Below are positions 1 to 5,180 of a stretch of 5,180 nt of DNA, one piece after another. Position 1 is the first letter of the stretch; each line of letters opens with the position of its first letter. Position numbers and translations under genes: made by a program. The notes under the pieces were generated by a model. That model saw nothing but the letters and a program-made list of their open reading frames with translations, searched no databases and was not told the DNA's origin. The DNA is from Planctomycetota bacterium (GTDB taxonomy: Bacteria > Planctomycetota > UBA8742 > JACQVU01): assembly GCA_016209585.1 (NCBI GenBank), contig JACQVU010000417.1:1-5180 (forward strand), read 5' to 3'.

Positions 1-507
1 GCCACCACCGCCGCCGCCGTAGTACCAACTGCCGTTGTAGGGGTCACACCATCCCCCGTAATACCCCGCGCCGGTTCCCCCTGCCGCCCCCGCGCCGCCC
101 GCGCCGCCACCACCACTTCCGCCACCGGCGGAGCCGGGGTTGCCGTTCGCCGCCGCGCCGCCGCCGGAGCCCAGGCCGCCACCGCCGGACCCCGCGCCGT
201 TGCCGTTGATGGTGCCCTGAACGTCAACGGTCACCGCGGTGACCTTGAACGCGTTTCCGCTCTGAATGGTGGCCGTGATACCGGAGTTGACGCGAAACGT
301 GGCGACGTTGGTGTGCGTGCCGCCGACCGTCGTGCCAGCCGAGATAATCCAGTCGACGCCGCCGTGGTCGCCCCCGCCGGTGTCCGTCCACGCGATCAGG
401 ACGCGACACGGGATCGCCACCACCGCGAAGGCAAGAAAATAGACGCGAATCAGGTTGGCGCGCATCGACACCACCGATAGCGGGCTACCGGCGTCACACC
501 ATTTCAT
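1..507 (-). CDS. Gly-rich secreted or surface protein, 3' end outside window
   Basis: An open frame on the minus strand starts at an ATG at 507-505 and runs without a stop past the left edge, giving 169 visible residues. Residues 19-40 are hydrophobic and follow a basic stretch (MRANLIRVYF), so a signal peptide or membrane anchor is likely. The cysteine at residue 34 sits in AIPC, which is a poor lipobox. Residues 50-100 are a Thr/Val/Gly-rich, beta-prone stretch (TATIQSGNAFKV, VDVQGTINGNG). From about residue 104 the protein becomes almost pure Gly/Ala/Ser, interrupted near 149-163 by an aromatic patch (GYYGGWCDPYNGSWYYGG). This layout resembles Gly-rich extracellular proteins that begin with a short beta-helix-like cap, but I cannot name a family. 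An AAGGA nine bases upstream supports this start; an internal ATG at 465-463 (residue 15) would give a more conventional signal peptide. It is divergent from the lipid-type cluster and probably unrelated to it. Confidence 0.75.
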   Translation of the reverse strand, partial: MKWCDAGSPLSVVSMRANLIRVYFLAFAVVAIPCRVLIAWTDTGGGDHGGVDWIISAGTTVGGTHTNVATFRVNSGITATIQSGNAFKVTAVTVDVQGTINGNGAGSGGGGLGSGGGAAANGNPGSAGGGSGGGGAGGAGAAGGTGAGYYGGWCDPYNGSWYYGGGGGG

Positions 508-516
508 ACCTGAACA

Positions 517-521
517 TCCTT
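517..521 (-). promoter_or_regulatory. Ribosome binding site for the Gly-rich protein
   Basis: On the minus strand AAGGA lies nine bases before the ATG at 507-505. It is the best Shine-Dalgarno match in this area and favours that start over the internal ATG at 465-463, which has only a weak GGTGG upstream. Confidence 0.6.
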
Positions 522-536
522 ATACCATGAAATCGC

Positions 537-566
537 TTGCCCTGGCGCACAAAAAAGAAATAATGT
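537..566 (+). promoter_or_regulatory. Candidate promoter for the rightward cluster
   Basis: The 168-bp divergent gap contains an AT-rich island (551-566, A6 then GAAATAAT) that stands out from the GC-rich surroundings. A TTGCCC at 537-542 could act as a -35 box, with AATAAT (559-564, 16-bp spacer) or TAATGT (561-566, 18-bp spacer) as the -10 box. This would leave an untranslated leader of about 100 bases before the ATG at 676. Neither box is a strong consensus match, and promoter sequences vary widely among high-GC bacteria, so this is a weak call based on composition and position. Confidence 0.25.
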
Positions 567-675
567 CGAGAGAGCGACTAGTGCCAGAACAGCACAGCGC
601 GGGCGCGCGACAGGGGCCAGAGGTTGGAGATCGGGGCTTCGGGGCGCCGGGTACTGGGCGCTTGTTGGCGGGACG

Positions 676-2184
676 ATGGCTACGCTTGTCTCTCTTCCAT
701 CCGTTCGGTCTTCGCCGGCGACGGTGACCCCCGCGCAGCCCGCGGCCAGCCGGGGAGAGGTGGCGGATGTTCATCTCAAGTGGACGACGAGCCTCTGCCC
801 GGAGTGCCTGAAGCGTATCCCGGCGGAAGTGGTCGAGCGCCGCGGGCAGGTGCTGCTGTTGAAATCGTGCGTCGATCACGGCTACTTCGAGGCCATTCAC
901 CCCTTCGCCGAGCCGAAGCACTACCGGGCGATGTCGGAGTTGTATGCGTTCGGCCGGCGCGACGCCTCGATTCCGGAGCACTATACTATTGATCTCACGA
1001 ACGCCTGCAACATGACCTGCCCGACCTGCTTCCAGGAAGCGAACGATCGGGTGACCGCCGAGCCGACGCTGGAGGAGGTCGAAGCGAAACTCGACAACAT
1101 TCCGGGCGGAACCGTCTACCTGATGGGCGGCGAGCCGACCATCAGCAGGAACTTCTTCGAGATCGGCAGGCGGGTGCGGGCGCGCGGGCTGGGGTTGGCG
1201 GTGTTCAGCAACGGCAAGAAGATGGTCGATCGGCAGTTTGTCGAGCGCATGCGGGCGGTGGGCTTCAGCCTGGTGCTCTTGCAGTTCGACAGTCTCGAAG
1301 ACAGCCAGGCGGCGGTTCTGCGCGGCGAGCGCGGATTGCCGGCGATGCGCCAGCGGGCGCTCGACAACCTCCGCGCGGCCGGGATTCCGGTGGCGCTGAT
1401 GATGGCCGTGCAAGGCCAGGTGAACGACGATCAGTTCGGCCCGGTGTTCGACTTCGCCTGCCGCAACGCCGACGTGATCGATCTGCTGGTGCTCGCGCCG
1501 ACCTGGAAGACGGGGCGCTACCTCGATTCGCTGCCCATCGCGGAATCGTCGGAGTTGTTCACCCGCCTGACCGCCGCGGTCGGGGTCACGCTGGACGACA
1601 TGATCGACGGCGCGCGCTTCAGCCACCTGTTCTTCGAGTGCCTCCGCCTCCTGGCCGGCAGGAGTTGGACGCGGCAGCCGGCGTGTGATCTTCGCGCGCT
1701 GATGTGCGGCGCGGGAGGCGCGTCGTCGTTCGCGCCGCTCGGCCGCTTCGTGGACCTGCCTCGGCTCAGCGCCCGCCTCGACGATCTGAGGCGGGAGTGG
1801 GAGGAGCGCCGCGCCGCCGGGCGCGTGCTCCCCGGCGGCTGGCGGCGGTTTCTGTCGGCGTTGGCCTCGGGGCGCAGCCGGGCCGGTCGCGGCCCCTTCG
1901 CCTACCAGCGGTTGATGGCGCGGTCGCTGGTCAGCTCCGCGACGCGGTCGGCGCGGGCACGCGGCGTGCGCGCGCCGGCCACCATGTTCAGCCTGATGGC
2001 CAGCAAGTGGCCGGACCGCTGGAACATCGACTTCGACATGGTGAACACCTGCACGCTGTCGGCCGACGTTCCGGGAACGTCGCGGTTCACGCCGGCGTGC
2101 GTGCGACAGATATTCACGACCAGCGGGCCGCGCGATCCGGCCGCGGCGCTGGGGGTGCTCGTGCCGCCCGGCGCGCGGGCGTGA
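676..2184 (+). CDS. Radical SAM enzyme, COG1964 / tetraether synthase (Tes)-like
   Basis: This 502-residue protein has an intact radical SAM core. C111-x3-C115-x2-C118 (LTNACNMTCPTCF) would bind the [4Fe-4S] cluster, followed by the SAM-contacting GGEPT at 151-155, FSNGKK at 177-182 and QFD at 203-205. The N-terminus has a metal-site-like CPEC (41-44) and CVDH (65-68). After the core, C337 and CGAG (344-347) with GRFVDL (356-361), and near the end C459 and C475 with WNIDFDMVNTC, match the layout of COG1964, which includes the Methanocaldococcus MJ0619 / Tes enzymes that join lipid chains by C-C bonds. The CGLC-type cysteines I expect just before the core in that family are absent. Residues 362-430 form an Arg/Ala-rich, poorly recognisable stretch. 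The frame is open upstream to a stop at 511-513, but ATG676 is the first usual start; its RBS is weak, and GTG760 (residue 29) is an alternative. The UbiA gene next door suggests a lipid or isoprenoid substrate, but the reaction is unknown. Confidence 0.88.
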   Translation: MATLVSLPSVRSSPATVTPAQPAASRGEVADVHLKWTTSLCPECLKRIPAEVVERRGQVLLLKSCVDHGYFEAIHPFAEPKHYRAMSELYAFGRRDASIPEHYTIDLTNACNMTCPTCFQEANDRVTAEPTLEEVEAKLDNIPGGTVYLMGGEPTISRNFFEIGRRVRARGLGLAVFSNGKKMVDRQFVERMRAVGFSLVLLQFDSLEDSQAAVLRGERGLPAMRQRALDNLRAAGIPVALMMAVQGQVNDDQFGPVFDFACRNADVIDLLVLAPTWKTGRYLDSLPIAESSELFTRLTAAVGVTLDDMIDGARFSHLFFECLRLLAGRSWTRQPACDLRALMCGAGGASSFAPLGRFVDLPRLSARLDDLRREWEERRAAGRVLPGGWRRFLSALASGRSRAGRGPFAYQRLMARSLVSSATRSARARGVRAPATMFSLMASKWPDRWNIDFDMVNTCTLSADVPGTSRFTPACVRQIFTTSGPRDPAAALGVLVPPGARA

Positions 2185-2248
2185 GGAACCACGAATGGAC
2201 ACGAATACGCGGCCCGTCGCTCGTGCCGCCCCGCGCGCGGGCGTGAGG
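2158..2248 (+). repeat. Pair of imperfect 29-bp direct repeats spanning the rSAM stop codon
   Basis: The segments 2158-2186 and 2220-2248 match at 28 of 29 positions (the difference is G2170 versus C2232), offset by 62 bp. The first copy encodes the last eight residues (LVPPGARA) and stop of the Tes-like gene. The second lies in the gap, in a different frame, and also ends in TGA. Each copy can fold a GC-rich hairpin: copy one has CGCCCG (2165-2170) and CGGGCG (2176-2181) around a five-base loop, and copy two contains the palindrome CCCGCGCGCGGG (2230-2241). No T-tract follows, so neither looks like an intrinsic terminator. A local tandem duplication, or insertion of a small repeat element at the gene end, would explain it. 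Confidence 0.8.
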
Positions 2249-2259
2249 TTGGTGGTTCC
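2185..2259. repeat. 8-bp inverted repeat bracketing the gap element
   Basis: GGAACCAC at 2185-2192 is perfectly inverted as GTGGTTCC at 2252-2259, bracketing the CACGAAT units and the second direct-repeat copy. Such ends could mark a small non-coding mobile or REP-like element. An 8-bp match 59 bp apart could also occur by chance. Confidence 0.4.
2189..2209. repeat. CACGAAT-type intergenic repeat remnant
   Basis: Between the two direct-repeat copies lies CCACGAATGGA followed by CACGAATAC, which is two units of a roughly 10-bp motif (CACGAATGGA / CACGAATACG). From memory, runs of such ACCACGAATGGACACGAAT units occur as dispersed intergenic repeats in several planctomycete-like genomes. With only two units here, this may be a decayed or minimal copy. 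Confidence 0.45.
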
Positions 2260-2276
2260 GCCGCGAGGCGGCCGCC

Positions 2277-2281
2277 GGGGG
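2277..2281 (+). promoter_or_regulatory. Probable ribosome binding site for the UbiA-like gene
   Basis: A run of five G lies seven bases before the ATG at 2289. It is the only plausible Shine-Dalgarno-like element there, and it supports that start even though the resulting N-terminus is longer than usual for the family. Confidence 0.4.
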
Positions 2282-2288
2282 TTGTGAG

Positions 2289-3254
2289 ATGATCGCCTTG
2301 CGGCCGACCGGTCGCGCCCGCTTCACACCGCTCTCATGGCGGCCCGTCGACCAGACCCTGGCGGGCGATAGTCGGTCGCGAAACGTCGCGAAAACGGTCG
2401 CGGCGGCGCGCGCGGCCGGGGCGGAGATCCGGCGGCTGCTTCGGTTCCGCGAATGGGCGCCGATGCTTGGCCTGCCGCTGTTCGGGTGGATCTGCGCCCG
2501 CGGGGGTTGGGATCTGGCGTCACTCGCGCGACTGATGGTCGCCGGCGCTTGTTGCGTGGCCTACTTCGCGGGCGGCTACGCGCTCAACGAGTGCGCGGAT
2601 CGCGCGCGGCGGCCGGGCGGCGCGCCGGCCGGTGTCGCTCGGTACGGCATGGGCTTCGCCCTGGCCGCGGGGGCGGTCGCCCTTGGGTTCCTGTCGTCCG
2701 TCGCGGCCGGGTGGCTCGCGCTGCTTGGAATGGTCGCGGGCGGGATCTACTCGCTGCCGCCGGTGCGGGCCAAGGGCATCCCGGTGGCGGGCGCGGTGCT
2801 CAACGCGGCGGGGTTCACCCTGACTTTCCTCATCGGCGCCGAGGCGGCGGGCGGTGTCGCGCCGTCGGCGGTGGCCGCGGGGGCGGCGCTGCTGCTCCTG
2901 CTCTTTCTGCCCGCGCAGTTGGTCCACGAGTGGGATCATCGTGAAGAAGACCGCGCGGCCGGGGATCGCACCACGGCGCAGGCGTTGGGGGCGCGGGGAA
3001 CGGGCGCGGCCATTGCGGGCGGGTTTTTGGCCTCGGTGCTGTGGACGTGCGCGGCCGCGCGCGCCGGAATGGCGCCCTGGTGGTGGCCGGTGGCGACGCT
3101 GGCCGTGGGCCTTGGGGTGATGGCGCTGGTCGTGCGCGCGCTGCGCGTCGAGGCGGGCGGCACGACGGCCGCCGGGATCAAAGCGGCAGCGCGGTCGTGG
3201 CTCCTGGGGTACGGCGCGGCGCTGGCAGTCGGGACGCTGCTGATTGACCACTGA
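2289..3254 (+). CDS. UbiA-family membrane prenyltransferase homologue
   Basis: This 321-residue polytopic membrane protein carries the two UbiA signatures. The first, NECAD (100-104), matches the Asn/Asp motif that holds the prenyl-diphosphate metal ions. The second, HEWDHREEDRAAGDRTT (213-229), matches the second Asp-rich motif and the following DRxxGxRT. YSLPPVRAKG (154-163) is the usual loop after the fourth helix. About eight or nine hydrophobic segments can be drawn between residues 55 and 320. Members transfer a prenyl group from a diphosphate to an aromatic or alcohol acceptor inside the membrane, as in quinone, heme O, chlorophyll and archaeal ether lipid synthesis. This one does not look like a specific known member. 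If D221 is aligned with the last Asp of the usual DxxDxxxD, the earlier positions are E214 and H217, with D216 off register. The first 50 residues are an unusual polar, Arg-rich extension. The gene lies 104 bp after the Tes-like gene and 28 bp before the next, so it is probably co-transcribed. Confidence 0.85.
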   Translation: MIALRPTGRARFTPLSWRPVDQTLAGDSRSRNVAKTVAAARAAGAEIRRLLRFREWAPMLGLPLFGWICARGGWDLASLARLMVAGACCVAYFAGGYALNECADRARRPGGAPAGVARYGMGFALAAGAVALGFLSSVAAGWLALLGMVAGGIYSLPPVRAKGIPVAGAVLNAAGFTLTFLIGAEAAGGVAPSAVAAGAALLLLLFLPAQLVHEWDHREEDRAAGDRTTAQALGARGTGAAIAGGFLASVLWTCAAARAGMAPWWWPVATLAVGLGVMALVVRALRVEAGGTTAAGIKAAARSWLLGYGAALAVGTLLIDH

Positions 3255-3282
3255 CGACTGGAGAGGAACGGGTAGTCCTCAC

Positions 3283-4302
3283 ATGGGCGGCGCGCTTTCG
3301 GTCGCAACGCATGCACTGCGCTATCTGGCCGCGCGCCTGGGGCGTGGGCCGCACTTTCTGTACGTGCCCGTCACGGCGCGCGAGGATTGCGAGTATCTTC
3401 CCGACCACCACACCGGCCGGCCGTGGGCGACGGCCGAGCGTTCGCCGGCGGAGGCGGCGGAATCGCTGGAACAGCACTTGCGGCCGTCGGTCGCCACCGT
3501 GATGTTCGGCGGGGGTGAACCCTTCTTGCGCCCCGATCTCCCGGCCCAATGCCGCCGGGCCGCGCGGGGCGGGCGGACGGTCATCGTGAAGACCTTTGGC
3601 GGCCCATCGGTGAGCGCCGCAGCCGTGCGCGAGGTGTTCGACGCCGGAATCTCGCTGTTCTCAGTCCTGATCCTTTCGCGCGACCATGAGACGCACAATT
3701 CGCTGTTCGCCCGGCCGGGCATGTGCCGGCGCGCGTTCGACACGCTCCTCCGCGCCCGCGACATCTGCGGCCACCATGCGCTGACACCGCGGCGCGGCCG
3801 CGTCGGCGCGCTGGTTGACGTGGGCGGTCGCAACCTCGACGAACTGCCCGACCTGGCGGCGTGGCTGCTCCGCGAGGGCGTCGGCGTCTCTCTGCGGGCC
3901 ATGCGCCGGTTCGCGGGCGCCGCGCCGGTCGCGCCGGGATGGCGCGTAGGCGTGGAGGACCAAGCCCGGGTCGAGCGCGCGTTTTCGCGCCTGGCGCGAC
4001 TCGGGCGCGGCGTGAAGTACGCCGACCACGCCCGCCGCGGGCTCGCCGGCGGCGCCCCCCGCTGGCCCTGCGACGCCGGCCGCGCCTACCTGGTGCTCAC
4101 GCCCGACGGGTCGCTCTGCCCCTGCCCCTACCAACCCGGCCCCGGGGGAAACGGTGTCGCTCGCGCCGCCTTCGCGGAGTATGCCCGCCGCGTGGCCGCC
4201 GAATGTCCCGGATGCACCGCCCCCTGCTGGCGGGAGGTGTCGGCCCGCGTGCGCCGGCCGGATCGCGCTCCCCAAGCCGCGTCAGCGGGCAACGGACCAT
4301 GA
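3283..4302 (+). CDS. Radical SAM/SPASM-like protein lacking the cluster-binding cysteines
   Basis: This 339-residue protein reads like a radical SAM enzyme of the SPASM/twitch type, but the core motif is broken. FLYVPVTAREDCEYLPDHH (25-43) lies where TxxCNxxCxxC is expected. Only C36 remains, with P40 and H43 in the other two positions. Downstream the fold markers are kept: MFGGGEPFLRPDLP (74-87), IVKTFGG (101-107), SRDHETHNSLFARPG (132-146) and NLDELPDLAAWL (184-195). The C-terminus keeps an auxiliary-cluster-like pattern: C263, C279 and C281 in WPCDAG..TPDGSLCPC, then C308, C311 and C315. It probably cannot cleave SAM in the usual way, so it may be a pseudoenzyme, scaffold or electron-transfer partner of the intact radical SAM protein. 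No frameshift explains the loss. A GGAGAGG lies 16 bases before this ATG, rather far; a TTG at 3244 would add 13 residues and overlap the UbiA gene. The stop overlaps the next start (ATGA), implying translational coupling. Confidence 0.82.
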   Translation: MGGALSVATHALRYLAARLGRGPHFLYVPVTAREDCEYLPDHHTGRPWATAERSPAEAAESLEQHLRPSVATVMFGGGEPFLRPDLPAQCRRAARGGRTVIVKTFGGPSVSAAAVREVFDAGISLFSVLILSRDHETHNSLFARPGMCRRAFDTLLRARDICGHHALTPRRGRVGALVDVGGRNLDELPDLAAWLLREGVGVSLRAMRRFAGAAPVAPGWRVGVEDQARVERAFSRLARLGRGVKYADHARRGLAGGAPRWPCDAGRAYLVLTPDGSLCPCPYQPGPGGNGVARAAFAEYARRVAAECPGCTAPCWREVSARVRRPDRAPQAASAGNGP

Positions 4303-5180
4303 CCGGCATCACCAAGTCGCTTCCGGCCTTCCTGGCGGGTGTGGGCCTGGCGAGCCTGGGGTTCATCGCCTACCTGCTCGCGCGCCCGGATCGCGCGGAT
4401 CGCGCCGCCGGTCCCGCCGGGGCGGATCCCGCGACTCACGCGGGCGCTGACCGGTCCGCGGCGCGGGCGCCCTCGCGCGCCATCGAGCCGGACGCACGGC
4501 CTGCGCGCGTCGTCGTCCCCGAAGAACCGGGCGAGCCATCATCGGCGCCGCAACACTCCGCGACGGCCGATACTCCACTCGACGCCGGGCGCGACCTGGC
4601 CCGCCCGTTGACCAGCCCGCCGGCCGCGCCGGCAAGCACGCGCGCTCCCCGCCGCTATCTCGTCGACGACTCCGCGCCGCGCCCGGCCGGTCCGGAGACC
4701 GAGGGCCGCCAGCAGGCGACTGACGAGCCGGCGGGCAGCGGCTACGAGTCCTGGTACCTCGACGGCATGAGCGACGACGGCCACGTCTTCACCGCCCTGT
4801 TCCTCATGCCCGCGGGCGGCCCCTTCATGCTGGACGTGGCGCTCTACCGCCCTGACGGCGGCGTCCGCCGTCTGCGGACCGTCTGCCCGCCGGCGGAGGT
4901 TGAAGCGGCCGCCACGGGCTTGGCGCTGCGTTTCGGCGCGGCGCGCCTGGCGCGTCAGGGGGCCGATATCCGTCTCACGATCTCCGGGGAAGAGATTTCC
5001 GCCGATCTCACGCTGACGCCGCTGCTGCCCGCCGCGTGGCGTATGCACAAGAAATTCACGGTGGGCGACGAGCCGACCGTGCGCGAGTTCTGCGCGGTGC
5101 GCACGGTTCCCCTGGGGGCATGGAAGGGCACGTTCCGCGCGGCCGGCGAGGAAGTGGTGTTCTCGGGAACGGGGTATCAC
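4299..5180 (+). CDS. Membrane-anchored CrtC/AttH-like lipocalin protein, 3' end outside window
   Basis: The ATG at 4299 overlaps the preceding TGA (ATGA), and the frame stays open to the right edge (294 residues visible). Residues 8-28 form one hydrophobic helix (LPAFLAGVGLASLGFIAYLL), so the protein is probably anchored with its body outside the cytoplasm. Residues 29-148 are a low-complexity Ala/Pro/Arg/Asp linker. A beta-rich domain begins near 149 with YESWYLDG (149-156), comparable to the YEWWYFDG opening of carotenoid 1,2-hydratase (CrtC)/AttH lipocalin-type proteins. It continues with FTALFLMP (164-171) and a hydrophobic/polar alternating pattern, then reaches VPLGAWKG (270-277) and GTGYH (290-294), where the family usually has GxGYHDHxWG. 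CrtC adds water across a terminal isoprene double bond; other members act as lipid carriers or chaperones. In this cluster a role on a prenyl lipid product is plausible. The rest of the domain is needed to judge the catalytic His/Asp. Confidence 0.72.
   Translation, partial: MTGITKSLPAFLAGVGLASLGFIAYLLARPDRADRAAGPAGADPATHAGADRSAARAPSRAIEPDARPARVVVPEEPGEPSSAPQHSATADTPLDAGRDLARPLTSPPAAPASTRAPRRYLVDDSAPRPAGPETEGRQQATDEPAGSGYESWYLDGMSDDGHVFTALFLMPAGGPFMLDVALYRPDGGVRRLRTVCPPAEVEAAATGLALRFGAARLARQGADIRLTISGEEISADLTLTPLLPAAWRMHKKFTVGDEPTVREFCAVRTVPLGAWKGTFRAAGEEVVFSGTGYH

Noticed and set aside
519..524. TATAAG on the minus strand as a -10 box for the Gly-rich gene
   Set aside because: It overlaps the AAGGA ribosome binding site and would start the transcript only a few bases before the ATG; no well-spaced -35 box is visible.
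2165..2181. GC hairpin at the end of the Tes-like gene as an intrinsic terminator
   Set aside because: There is no T-tract after the stem, part of it lies in coding sequence, and the next gene appears to belong to the same unit.
520..2202. Open frame of 560 codons on the minus strand, antisense to the Tes-like gene
   Set aside because: Its product is Arg/His/Pro-rich without recognisable domains, as expected for the opposite strand of a high-GC gene, while the plus strand encodes clear radical SAM motifs.
1704..2246. 180-codon plus-strand frame overlapping the end of the Tes-like gene
   Set aside because: It is an Arg-rich out-of-frame shadow; the first frame keeps the conserved C459/C475 region. 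It ends in a similar LVPPRARA only because of the direct repeat.
3283..4302. Frameshift hiding a normal CxxxCxxC in the second radical SAM gene
   Set aside because: The frame is continuous with family-like sequence on both sides of the motif, and the other plus-strand frame I read in this region, which gives FCTCPSRRARIASIFP, does not restore the motif.
4539..5180. Open frame of 213 codons on the minus strand at the right edge
   Set aside because: Its translation is Arg/Ala/Gly-rich with no motifs, and the plus strand carries a coupled gene with a CrtC/AttH-like domain.

Overview
The window is very GC-rich (roughly 70%) bacterial DNA with strong G/C third-position bias. A Gly-rich secreted or surface protein gene, cut by the left edge, points left. 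A four-gene cluster points right and runs off the right edge. The lineage cannot be fixed from the sequence. The base composition, the Gly-rich protein and a CACGAAT-type intergenic repeat would suit a Planctomycetota, Myxococcota or similar environmental genome, but this is only an impression.

Layout: 1-507 (-) encodes a Gly-rich protein with an N-terminal hydrophobic segment. The divergent intergenic stretch 508-675 holds an AT-rich island that could carry a promoter. 676-2184 (+) encodes a radical SAM enzyme of the COG1964 / tetraether synthase (Tes, MJ0619)-like family with an intact CxxxCxxC. 2185-2288 is a short gap holding an imperfect 29-bp direct repeat that includes the stop codon, a CACGAAT motif pair and an 8-bp inverted repeat. 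2289-3254 (+) encodes a UbiA-type membrane prenyltransferase homologue. 3283-4302 (+) encodes a radical SAM/SPASM-like protein whose cluster-binding CxxxCxxC is replaced by CxxxPxxH. 4299-5180 (+, partial) encodes a membrane-anchored protein with a lipocalin-type domain resembling carotenoid 1,2-hydratase (CrtC)/AttH; its start overlaps the previous stop (ATGA).

Read together, the rightward genes look like an operon for making or modifying a membrane isoprenoid or lipid. The UbiA protein would handle a prenyl donor, the Tes-like enzyme would do radical chemistry on an unactivated chain or ring, the cluster-less radical SAM paralogue may be a partner or scaffold, and the anchored CrtC/AttH-like domain may hydrate, cyclise or carry the hydrophobic product on the far side of the membrane. 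The family assignments come from visible motifs. The shared pathway and its product are inference, and I do not recognise this exact four-gene arrangement as a described system.
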